Both the position numbers and the translations under genes were made by a program. Under the pieces are notes generated by a model. The model had not been told where the DNA came from. It made no database searches and saw only the letters and a list, made by a program, of their open reading frames with translations. From Beaufortia kweichowensis (Eukaryota > Chordata > Actinopteri > Cypriniformes > Gastromyzontidae): 64,000 nucleotides of DNA. Within the stretch, counting starts at the first letter, position 1. Each line of letters opens with the position of its first letter. The stretch is taken from the NCBI GenBank assembly GCA_019155185.1, contig CM032805.1, forward strand, positions 14,251,942 to 14,315,941, written 5' to 3'. Positions 12,395 through 23,859 of this stretch are shown here, one piece after another.

Positions 12395-14130
12395 TTTTCC
12401 TTATTTAAAAAGTCTCTTTTTTTAACATTTTATTAAAAATCTGACAACGGGAAAGTGTAGGACACAATAGATTTAAATGGCTGAGTAATCATTAGGCCAT
12501 GTTACCATATGAATGAACTAAACAGACCAATGCATTGGCTAGATTTGTAAGAATCCCTTTCTAAATTAGCCACGGTTTAACTACAGTACCCACAGTTTAA
12601 CCATTGTATTTGCAGTAAAACTATGGTAATATAAATGTTAATTAATCCACAAAAAAAGCATGGTTACCACACTTTCACTATAGTAAAACCATAGTTAATG
12701 TTAGGAGGAATGAGGAATTTCATTCCCTGTAAGCACAATGCTCCATCCATGGATTACAAATTTCCAACATAAACATCCAGCCACACATTGCTTGCATGAT
12801 GAATTCATTTTGAGGAATCCTGGTGACCTATTTTCAGTCAGTTCATCGTCAACCCAGACGAAGCTGGTTTTGAATTCACTGAGACAGTCTAAAGCTTGCT
12901 TTCACATTAACACACTAACTCATGTCACCATGGCAACTGCTCACATAAGTAACATGACAGCAGATTGCTCATAAACAATAATAATGTTGTGAATGTGCAA
13001 TGGTGACATATTTGTTGTCGTCTGAATAAGTGATTGTGGGAGAAAATTATATTTGTAATCCAGAAAGGGTGAGAGAAGATTTCGGTTGCAAACGGCAAGC
13101 TGATCTTTTATTACTTTATTTAGTCAAAATAAGAAATGTAAATACATTAAAGCCTTATCAGTACACCATATTGTTTTTACAGATTTAAATATAATTGATC
13201 CTCCACAATAGGATGATTTGTCTTTGATTGTTTTAAAGTAACAGGACATAAATAAATATCAAACAGACTTCATATCTTACGCATTGGCCTAAAATATGCT
13301 CATCGAAGCATTGCATTTCAAAGGTTAGAAATATAATACATAATGTTCAAAAGAAATTTTTTTACCAGTGAAACCTCACAAAAACATAGATCTATATAGC
13401 ATAAAGCCACCCAACAAAATGTTTTTTTTTAACATTTGCTTTAATGTATAGCCCCACTTTTCCTAAATTTGATTGTTTATTTTGTATCTAAAATAAAATG
13501 AAATCATTTCAACATCTGAATGTCTACCTAAATCTTGAACTCTAATTGTTCATTACTAATTCTCAATACATTTTTAACACTACATTTCCAAATGTGCACA
13601 AAAAACCTATGTAACTTTTCATGGTGTGATCTATAAGGGATACAACTATGGGTATTTAAACGTACCAAGGTAGTACCATGGTATTCATTGATGTAATATT
13701 GATTAATATAACATTACAGTTTTTAGTGAAGAGAGGTGGTGTCCCAGCAGTAAAGACTAGGTTTTAGCCAGGGTATATTAATTAAAAGAAAACCCTTACC
13801 TTTTTAATGGATTTAATGGTTCTACAGGGAATTGTACTGGTTTTAATGGGAACAAAATGGTCTCTGTGGGTCACTACTACTGGCAGATAGAGACCAAAGC
13901 ACCCACTTAAATCCCACTTGAATTAAGCCCAAAACACACTAAATAAAGGAATTTTGTAATGGCTTTAATGATAACAGCTGATGATTCATACTGGTGTATT
14001 GGCAACGGACTCCATTAGAATTTCTTTTGTTTATCAGCAGAAATCTTTCTACAAATTAGGTTTTTATTCGTTTAATATCGCAAATCGCACACCTTAATAA
14101 TAGCGTGACAGGATCTCGACGACTAATTAA
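12395..14130. other. Intergenic region between divergent marcks and fyn
   Basis: No exon recognised. About 12570-12700 contains degenerate, partly palindromic repeats of the type 'actatggt / accatagt / gtttaacca', a pattern common in fish interspersed repeats. Similar pieces occur near 13650-13690 (ggtagtaccatggtatt). Confidence 0.4.
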
Positions 14131-14139
14131 ATATATTTT

Positions 14140-14505
14140 GTGAAACACGACCAGACATCGCTTGTTTTCTTACAGAAACTACATCCAAACCCACGCCGCA
14201 TGCCTAGTAGCAGCAAGGAGGACCATCGTGGAGGCAAAATATGCGCGCACACGCAGGCGTCACCTTCGCACCCTGATTGGTTCAACGTTCTGTCAATCAC
14301 AACTCTCGGTCCCCAGGGAACCCGCCTCCCAACGCCATCATCTGTTACACTCGGCGACAGGAGCAGCCCGAACCGTCAGGGCCAATGTTGTTATTTTCAT
14401 AATTTACCGAGATTTCATTGAAAGGAAAAATCTATCTGCAAATGACCTTTTTTCGCTTCTCTCATTGCGGTGAAATACACAGCACTTCGGGCAATCCCTC
14501 TCTTG
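14140..14505 (+). promoter_or_regulatory. fyn: fyn promoter region and untranslated leader exon
   Basis: A GC/CpG-richer block with an inverted CCAAT box (tgattggtt, about 14274). It ends at a strong splice donor (ctcttg|gtaagc) at 14505. FYN genes have a noncoding first exon far upstream of the ATG, which fits the 1.4 kb from here to 15931. The exact start site cannot be read. Short open frames here have no protein similarity. Confidence 0.55.
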
Positions 14506-15552
14506 GTAAGCGTATTTTTTGATTGTCTGGCGTTTTTGATACACTTGGTGCATCCGATGTGTATCCATTGGATATTCTGCTTAATGGAAATGATGGCTGA
14601 TGGTGGTATTGTAATGCCACACTAACCATAACCATAATGCATTCGCTTTATTAGTAGTATAAATAATTTTTAGCGATGTTTAACATCGGGATTGTGTGTG
14701 TTAAGGATGGTGTGGTGCTTTTCTTTTTGGCAGGAGGGATTGATGCGCAGCAGAAATAGCCTTATTTACACAATTGAATGGAAGAATAAGGCCTCTGTCA
14801 CTGGACTGTTAGTCATCTTATGATAGGAGGGAATCATAAAAGACTCTTGTTTGGCTATCTATGTTGTTTTTTATTAAAAATATTTTTTGTTGAATGTTCC
14901 TATTGTCAATTTGGGTCATTTTATGTATATTTAAATGTATACTGTGTGTGGTTAATATAGGCCTGTTGCATATTATTGCATATTATTTCTCAGAAGTAAA
15001 ACCACACACACAAAAAGCCTGTTTTTGCTGTCTTTATGCATCCTGAATGATAAACAGGTTGTGACTTTATTACTAACTTCATGTCTTTTACATGGTCTGA
15101 TGATACATTTATGTACTGATCACTGTAAAAGTGTAGAATAAAAATATGCATGTGATAGAGTCACATTTTTCTTCTTTTTAGAGATTAAATGAAGATATGT
15201 GATGCTCATGCAGATATAAGACCAGAAGCAGCACAATGTGCCACTTGTATAGTTGAGACAAAGTTGTTTGCAAATAAAATGACGTGTTTGGTTTTTCATT
15301 GTTTTGCCCACTCAGGCAAAGGAGCGAATCGTAGATGTTTTCTGGCCATCTTTAATTGAATGGAATGTGAATACTCCACTGTGGTAGCCCAGTGCCTGCC
15401 TTGGTATGTTTATTGAATATATGTTTTCCTTTACGCTTTGCATGTGTTACATTTTCAGTCTAAATGTGGTTATTCACTGTTGTTAAGTGTCACATATAAG
15501 TTGAACGTTTTTGTTTAAGTGGTTAATAGGGAATTGAACAAGAATCAATTAA

Positions 15553-15625
15553 TGAAATTTATTAATTTAGCGGATGCTTTTATCCAAAGTGACTTAATGA
15601 GTGTGAATGAGAAAGCATTTAACAT
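15553..15625. repeat. Fragment of fish SINE core
   Basis: Contains 'gcggatgcttttatccaa' followed by 'agtgactta', the core shared by many fish tRNA-derived SINEs. The tRNA-like head is not clear here. Located in fyn intron 1. Confidence 0.55.
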
Positions 15626-15930
15626 TTTGTCTTAAGAGCCAACAGTAAGCACAACATACCAATCTAAGTTTACAAGTAAGAATAGCACAGATTCATTGAG
15701 TGACACATTCGTTTGTTTATACTGTAAGTACAGAGTCTTTGTTTAAAAAGGATGTCTATTCCGAATCAATTATTGTCTCTGTTATTGATTGAATGTCTCT
15801 TGTGAAGTTTTTTGTTTACATCTCAATTGTACATTAATCAGCCATCTCAGTTGTTTCGTAAAGAATAACGCTGCCATTCAGTCATTATGTCCTTACATAA
15901 ACATTCATTTATTTCCAAAGAATATAGATA

Positions 15931-18900
15931 ATGGGCTGCGTGCAATGCAAGGACAAAGAGGCAACCAAACTCACAGACGACAGAGAAACTAGTGTCTCAC
16001 AGCACGCAGGATATAGATATGGGGCTGACCCGACACCTCAGCATTACCCCAGCTTTGGAGTCACTAGCATCCCCAACTATAATAACTTCCATGCGCCTGT
16101 CAGTCAAGGCGTGACTGTGTTTGGTGGAGTGAACTCTTCCTCTCACTCCGGAACGCTACGATCTCGGGGTGGAACAGGTAAAACAAATGGGGACTTTGCT
16201 GTTCCTGTACTCTGGAACCTTTATTTTTAAAATAGGAAACAGCAACTTTTCAGTAACTAAAGTATGAATTGCAAAATAAAAACCAACAACTTTTTAAATA
16301 CTGTTGAAGTATTCAGGTTAGGGCAGCAGAGTATTGAAAAATGTGAAATGTGATATCTTGTAAAATAATGCTCAAAGGCTGTAAAATAAATTTTAAACTT
16401 AAAATTAAACTTAAAATTATATAACCAACATATTTCATAATATTTCACATTCTTTTCAGGCAAAAGATTATTACAAATCATTGCACTAGGCATATTTGCA
16501 ATATTTCGATAATGTTTATATATCTTGCAGACTTTCGTCAATGTTTGTTCAGTATTTGTAAATTAATTGATTTGAACACATTTTGTTTGTCTTTTCGTTT
16601 GCAGGAGTGACACTCTTTGTAGCACTTTATGATTATGAAGCAAGGTCAGAAGATGACCTTAGTTTTCAGAAAGGGGAGAAGTTTCAGATTCTGAATAGCA
16701 CGTGAGTTTATAAAAACACTTTCTAGATACAATGTTAAAGAGTTTTAGACTAAAATAACTAAAATGGCAAGTTCTTTGTTATTTACACTGTTAGGATTTT
16801 TTACAAACAATAAAAATTCATCAAATCACTCATTGTCTGTTTGTTCTTTTGCACCTGTTGTTGTATCTCAGGGAAGGGGATTGGTGGGAGGCTCGTTCTC
16901 TCACTACAGGTGGAACAGGATACATACCCAGTAATTATGTGGCTCCAGTAGACTCCATACAAGCAGAAGAGTAAGTTCTGTTTTGTGTTAAAATAGACAT
17001 ATGTGAAATATAAATAGGACAGCTGCATAAATGCTTTACTCTAAATAGTATGTTTCATTGGTTCAAGCACAATAACATGCCATGTGGTGATGCCAACTAA
17101 ACACTATGTGTCGCTTTGTAGTTGGTATTTTGGTAAACTAGGCCGTAAAGATGCAGAAAGGCAGCTGCTGTCAAATGGAAATCCCAGAGGCACGTTCCTT
17201 ATACGAGAGAGCGAGACCACAAAAGGTAAAAAACATTTAGAAAAACACAGTTTAAAGCTGCAAACTGTAACTTGCCTCTGTTTTGGTCATTTTCTTTGAA
17301 GCATAAAATTGCAGGATTACATTACGTACTTTATTTTTACGTTAAAGTAAAAAATGATGACAAACTAACATATAAATAAAATCATACCCGACAGCTCAAC
17401 TTATAAACCATTATTAAAAGTTTACCATTGTGAATCAGAGTTAGATAAGGAGAGAGATGTATTTTTATGTACTTGCTCAGAAACTGTTTTTTTTTTATTA
17501 ATAACCAAAAAAAAGTGACAGATGCAGCTTATATTACATTCTGAATCCATAACTTGTTTTGCAAACCTTTTCATCTAGTTTACTGAAACACTGTCAGATC
17601 TTTGAGACTTCTGTACAATCTCATCTCCTAGGAGCGTACTCGCTGTCCATACAAGATTGGGACGAAACTAAAGGCGACCATGTGAAACACTACAAAATCC
17701 GCAAATTGGACAACGGAGGCTATTACATCACCACTAGAGCTCAATTTGAAACTCTGCAGCAGCTTGTGCACCATTATTCTGGTAAAATTTAATCAACTAA
17801 CCACAGGCACATCCAACAATGCACTGTTCATAATCTCTTAATCTTATATAATCATAATCAGAATAACCATAATCAGTGTTTACATCCCAAAGGCATGACC
17901 CAGTATTGCTTTTTAATCTTTCCTCGTTCAGCAAGGGCCGCAGGGCTTTGTTGCCGTTTAATAGTCCCTTGCCATAAAGGGATGCCCCGCCTTGCCGACC
18001 TGTCCGTCAAAACCAAAGATGTATGGGAGATTCCACGAGAATCACTTCAGCTCATCAAACGATTGGGGAATGGACAGTTTGGAGAGGTCTGGATGGGTGA
18101 GTGAATAGCTTAACCACATGCCTAATGGAAAGATATTTGTGTATTACTTATAATTCCAGGGTCATAAATCTAAGCCTGTATGGGTGGCAGTAAACATTTC
18201 TTCTAGTCAGATGTGTTTGTGAGAATGCCAGTTCTGGAGGGATTTATGTGTGTGGTTACTTTCAAGTGCTGAGTGACTCACTAACTATGAAATCTCGTCT
18301 TTGAATGGCAGGCACTTGGAATGGCAATACTAAAGTAGCAGTGAAGACCTTGAAACCAGGCACAATGTCCCCAGAGTCGTTCCTGGAGGAGGCTCAGATA
18401 ATGAAGAAACTGAGGCATGACAAGCTTGTGCAGCTGTACGCCGTCGTCTCAGAAGAGCCCATCTACATTGTCACAGAATATATGAGCAAAGGTATGAGCA
18501 TGTCATGTCAAGGTACTGACTACTACTTTTAAGAAACATTAAAATTATTTGATATGCTGTGACTAGGGCTGTCACAAAATCAGATTTTCACCACACGATT
18601 ATCATTGCAAAAAGAACTGGTAATAATATTGTTGCCATATCTGTTGAAATGTTTTATAAGAGTTAAATAAGTAAGGCTTTAGGCTATCATTTTTAATTTT
18701 GTTTTCTCTTTTTGGACTATGAATCAAAATCAAAATGAAAGCGTAGGGAGGGAAAAAGAGTTTTTAAGGCAAAATGTCTAAATAATGTGCTAAATAATTT
18801 TTGATATTATGTTTAGTATAATAATATAATATAACAGATATTGTGAATGTGTATTTGTACACCCCTAACTGTGACAATAAGACTACAATTTTGATGTATT

Positions 18901-20932
18901 TTACTGTATACAGAATTGCAACACAATGTTAAAAGAAAAAGTTTAAAAAAAATACAAAAAACTTAAACATATTCATAGATGTTTCAGAGACATGATTTCT
19001 GTCTATCTGAGTTCAAAAAGTTTATATTGCTTCCCCAACTTTGGTAAAATATCAGAGCAAATTACCCTTTCAATATATATATATATATATATATAATATT
19101 CCTTATTTTTATAGTAACTAAAGAAAAAATGTCCGGCAAAATTATGAAAACAACACCATCAGATATTGATACCCGCTCCTAAACGATTGTATCTAGACAT
19201 TTCACAGTGTAAATCACATGATGTTTTTAGCAGTCCAGTCTCCCCTGACATGAATGTGTAAAGTACAGATTATATCAAATGACTAATGCAATATGAAACA
19301 GGATGCAACAGAATAACAAGACACAAAGTGTGGTTTTAGACACACATGCAAGTTTGTTCACATGTGTTCTGGTGGGCTTACAGGAAGCTTGTTGGATTTC
19401 CTGAAGGATGGTGAAGGACGTGGGCTTAAGTTGCCAAATTTAGTGGACATGGCAGCTCAGGTTTGTAAAACGATTTGATACTCGGTGCACTCAAATAATC
19501 ATTAAAGGTGTTGGGTTTCAGCAAGCACTTACCTGACCACAGGACATTGCAAGTTTTTATTGCTTGTGCATTCGCTCTCTCAACCTCTTAGGTTGCTGCA
19601 GGCATGGCTTACATTGAAAGGATGAACTACATCCACAGAGACCTGAGGTCTGCTAACATACTGGTTGGTGACAGCTTGGTGTGCAAGATTGCAGATTTTG
19701 GACTGGCAAGGCTAATAGAGGACAATGAATACACGGCACGACAAGGTGAGGGTTATTATAATAATATAAGAAAGCCAATAACTGAAAATCTTCTCTCAGT
19801 TCTCAAATAAATAATAAATCTTAAAGTAATTACTTATAGCAACCACTAGGGGGTTTATTGCCTTTTGGTGGACAATGTGATTAATCAGGTCATAAAACAA
19901 GGACTGAGTTATGTTTTATCTTCTAACGTTGCCTTGTTTCTTACATATATTGTGCAGTAAAATCTGTAATTTTTCTTTGAAATATTACACGCTTTTCAAG
20001 ATCAGATGCATAAATCCAGTGTTTGGTTTCAGGTGCCAAGTTCCCGATCAAGTGGACGGCTCCAGAGGCAGCGCTTTATGGAAGGTTTACTATCAAGTCT
20101 GACGTTTGGTCGTTTGGAATACTACTCACAGAATTGGTAACCAAAGGACGCGTGCCCTATCCAGGTGAGATTTAAAGTTGATGTAAATAACATTTATTGA
20201 GTGATCATGCACTTGTCCCTGGTGGTCACAATGAAAGAAAAAGCAGGATAGATGCAATTATTCCTAAACATCAGTAAATTTAATCTAATCTATAAATATG
20301 TGACCCTGAAAACCAGGCTAAAGTCTTAATTTTAAGTTTGATTTCACTTATATCACTATGATTTCAATCTTCATTTCACTCGTCAATATTAAAGACATCA
20401 AGGTTATATTTTTACAGAATGTTTTACACTATGTAGGATGATTTTATGGAGAAAAAATGACTTTAGCTGGGTCACACTTATATATTTACATACAGTATAT
20501 ATTTACATTTATGCATTTGGAAGAGGCCTTTATCCAAAGCGACTTACTGTACGTTTAAGCTATGCATTTTATGTGTATGTGTGTGTATGTGTGTTTCCTG
20601 GAAATCAAACACACAACTATTTGCACTGCTCACACACAATTCTGTAATTAATTACCCTTGTATTAATTTTCAACCCCCCAATTGTATTAATTTTCAATTT
20701 GATGTCTCTCATCTCTCTCACAGGCATGAACAACCGGGAAGTGCTTGAGCAGGTGGAGCGAGGTTACAGGATGCCGTGCCCGCAGGACTGCCCCAGCTCC
20801 CTGCATGAGCTCATGCTTCAGTGCTGGAAGAGAGACCCTGAGGAACGGCCCACCTTCGAGTACCTGCAAGCTTTCCTGGAAGATTACTTCACTGCCACCG
20901 AACCACAATACCAACCAGGGGACAACCTCTAA
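15931..20932 (+). CDS. fyn: Tyrosine-protein kinase Fyn
   Basis: Src-family kinase at the inner plasma membrane. Coding exons: 15931-16177, 16605-16701, 16872-16970, 17122-17225, 17632-17781, 17932-18096, 18312-18491, 19384-19460, 19592-19745, 20033-20164, 20724-20932. They total 1,614 nt, exactly 537 aa plus stop, the normal Fyn length. [14 protein letters not shown] is the myristoylated and palmitoylated SH4. SH3 begins [14 protein letters not shown]2 begins [15 protein letters not shown] with FLIRESE, and the kinase has GNGQFGEVW, the lysine in [14 protein letters not shown] and DFG. The activation-loop Tyr is in EDNEYTARQ and the C-terminal regulatory Tyr in [11 protein letters not shown]. 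The sixth coding exon is of the brain type (FynB); see findings. Probably fyna. Confidence 0.97.
18540..18900. repeat. Possible degraded DNA transposon in fyn intron
   Basis: The segment starts 'ctgtgactagggctgtcac' and ends near 'cacccctaactgtgac', which form weak inverted ends like hAT-type non-autonomous fish elements. The interior is AT-rich and noncoding. Ends are imperfect, so the call is tentative. Confidence 0.35.
19073..19096. repeat. (TA)n microsatellite
   Basis: About twelve uninterrupted TA dinucleotides in the intron before the exon at 19384-19460 of fyn. Confidence 0.9.
20500..20645. repeat. tRNA-derived SINE, fish core type
   Basis: Begins with 'atttacatttatgcatttgg', followed by 'tttatccaaagcgacttac', the hallmark core of many fish SINEs. 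Further right comes a degraded tRNA-like part ('tttcctggaaatcaaacaca'), meaning the element is inserted on the minus strand. Located in the last fyn intron. Confidence 0.6.
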
Positions 20933-21910
20933 ACGCAGAGATCCAGAGTGCAGAACGCCACACCAGACTGCCCTTCAAGACTGAGATTGAATGAGCGTTT
21001 GATGATTAAAGCTTCCAGATTTTGTGCCATCTCAACCCAATATCTGACACAATCCATCTTCCATTGAACAATGACATGCAATCGCCAAATAGTGTTTTGG
21101 GGAGATCATCAGTGGTGATTTAATGATAAGAATGGCTTGTTTGTACTTAGTGTACATAGTGTGTTTAGTTATCCCTTGTATTTGGCTTGTTTTATTACTT
21201 TTTATAAAGCTGGTTTGCGTTATTATCCAGGCCAAGAAAGAACTGCTACCATAAAAGCATGATTGAGGCAACATCAAAAGTTTTAATAATTACAATGATT
21301 CTGGAAATCATTCTTAGACACTTACCGTGGGATGTTGAGGAGCATCTTTTAAATATTAAAGGAACTCTGTTAATTGTATATTAAAATAACTGTATGTGTC
21401 AAAACCAGACGCGATGTGATCATAAAGCAACAAGTGTTCTCAGATAAATCTGTTTAACCAAGCTAAAGAGTATTTTGCTTGTTTTACAGTCGCCCCGTCC
21501 ATAAAGAAACTCATTGTTTTGAAATCACACTTTTCTGTTTTTTAAACTCTTCTGATTGACTAATTTCTTATCGCTGAAAACCTTACGCATCGCGTCTGGT
21601 CGAGACATGCATCAATGCATTGGTAGCATCACAAATTATTGTGATTTTTTTACGGAAGGTGTTAAAGTCTGCACTGGTTTTGCTGGGCCTACTTATTTGC
21701 ACCTGCCTTTAGCAAGCGCTCAGTGTCTCTCTTTTGTTTTCTGCTGCTTAGAACGAGTGCATTTTCTATTTAGTCACTTGGGATTAACGATAGAGCAATG
21801 TATGTATCAGAATAGTATGAGACCAAGTGGGCATTATGCTTGACCATCCTTGCATCTTTCCTGCAAATAAGATAAGACGAACTGCTAACATCTTTACTGT
21901 TGTGAGAGAT

Positions 21911-21916
21911 AATAAA
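21911..21916 (+). other. fyn: Poly(A) signal of fyn
   Basis: aataaa 980 bases after the fyn stop. Further aataaa hexamers near 22355 and 22543 could extend the 3' UTR. Confidence 0.5.
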
Positions 21917-22587
21917 ACACGTTCATTAAATGTATCTCACAATATCATGCATTATGAAGTAACACAACTAAATACATAGAGAAAAAATGAAATAGTAGAA
22001 ATGATTTCACTCTAAATAACCCATTGCCTTGTTTTTTACCTCTCATTTTATTCCTCAAGATAAAAAGACATGTCTGAATATTCTTTAGTGTGTCCTTATT
22101 TACTAATTTGACATATTTAGTTTGACAACTTTCCTAGGATAATGGTACTTTAATTATAATTATAGTAAAAGATAACAATAATTATTATTACAAAAAATAA
22201 AATAAAAAGACAAAATCAATGGCATATTCTGTCCTCGGGATAAAGTTGACATTTAATAAACGTATTAAACCGAAGGCTGTGAGCCATATTTCAACAGCAG
22301 TTATTTACTATTCACAAAACCACATCATGCTGGTTTTGTGTTGTTTTTAAATGGAATAAAGAGTTCAACAAGGAGGGCTGCTTTTATTTGGGCTTATTAT
22401 TTATGTGCTGCATTTGTATTTGATTTGAACCTCTTAATTTCACATTTATTTTTGTACCATTCTTATTTGGATTAATTCATAAATATTGTGTTTATTTAAT
22501 TGTTCTGTTGATTTAAATGTTTCATTATGCATTAGCATTTTTAGAATAAAGTGTCATATTTAAGTCGATTTCTTTGAACTTTTCTTT

Positions 22588-22860
22588 CTTGAAGGGATAG
22601 TTCACCAAAAAATAAAAAAATCTTTCATTATTTACTCACACTCGTGTCTTTCTAAACCTGTATGACTTTCTTTCTTTTGCAGAAGACAAAAGTAGATATT
22701 TTGAAGAACATTGTTAACCGAACAACATCGGCCACCATTGACTTCCATTGTATGGACACTAACCACTGATTCATCAAAATCATACAGGTTTGGAATGACA
22801 TGTGGGTGAGTAAAAGATGCAAGAATTTCTATTTTTAATGACATCATTCTTTAATGTCAA
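22588..22860. repeat. Palindromic MITE-like element (Angel-like)
   Basis: The left end reads 'gaagggatagttcacc', then AT-rich sequence and 'atttactcacac'. The right end is roughly its inverted complement ('tgtgggtgagtaaa' ... 'tttctatttttaatgacatc'). Internal phrases such as 'aaacctgtatgactttcttt' and 'gccaccattgacttcc' are those of a very abundant cyprinid repeat. It has no coding capacity, and its long imperfect terminal inverted repeats fit a non-autonomous DNA element. Confidence 0.65.
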
Positions 22861-23400
22861 TGCATACAGTACAAAAACCAAACAATTTTTAAATAGGGGC
22901 CACTGCTTTATGTTTTATTCAATGTAACAAAGTATTTTCAACCAAAAAGTGTTACATTTGAAGAGATTAGGCCTGTAATGCCATATGTGTCCAGAAGAGG
23001 GCCAAAATTTTATAAATCCATGTCACATGGATGTCCATATCTCACATCTCTGCTGGGTAAGTTTTTCCCTTAGTTATAAATAGTAGTGGAGTGTCTTTCA
23101 AATATTTCAAATGTGCTCTATATGAAACCACAGATGAAACTAATCCATCCAGATTTGAATAAAGAGCGTTTAGTGGAAACATGATTATCTTTCAAATAAT
23201 GTAATAGACTCCAGAGGCCTTAATATGTGCTGCCTGTTTCATCTGAATCAAATAAACACATTTCACTGACGATCACAGAGTCATTTACTACTTCCATCAC
23301 ATCGTAATGCAATGTCGCTGATGATACATGCATTACATGAATTAATTACAGTAAATTAAATAAAAGTATTTAAACTAAAGACATTACAGTCAACACATAA
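22861..23400. other. Intergenic region upstream of trdn
   Basis: AT-rich sequence with no recognised exon. A CTCF-like motif (ccagaagagggcca) lies near 22992. Confidence 0.4.
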
Positions 23401-23429
23401 TCATATCCCATTTGGTTTCCAGCAGAGAC

Positions 23430-23720
23430 GTCCATGCAGAACACGCCCACCAATAGCCTAAAAAGGCAAGTCAGAGAGCAGCTGGTGGACACGACACTAA
23501 GAATAAACCAGGTTTGCAAAGGATAAGGTTACCTTGAAGCTCCCCAGCACTTTTCCCAGCCCATACCCATGTGAGGGACCAATAACATGGACAAAATTAC
23601 CACCCGTGTCCCCTGAGCTCCCCTGTTTACGTCCCTGACCTAACATCCCATTCTCCCCCAACCATGCTCACCAATCCGGCATTTTGAAAACCCTCATCCC
23701 ACTTTTTTCATGAAATTGCA
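23430..23720 (+). promoter_or_regulatory. trdn: Candidate muscle promoter of trdn
   Basis: A less AT-rich block 140-430 bases before the trdn ATG. It holds a perfect CArG box (CCTAAAAAGG, 23457-23466) thirteen bases before an E-box CAGCTG (23479-23484), with CCAAT motifs near 23450, 23578 and 23672. SRF and MyoD-family sites side by side are usual in striated-muscle promoters, which suits triadin. No clear TATA box, and the start site is unknown. Confidence 0.5.
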
Positions 23721-23859
23721 AGGTTTCACCTGTGGATTGCATGGGGAAAAGAAGAGGAACTGCATTTGCTTAGTGGGATTTAACATCAAGTGGGTGAAAC
23801 CGTCCAAATAAGATTTAACAAGTAAACTCACTCGACTGAAGTACCAGCAGAACTACAAG

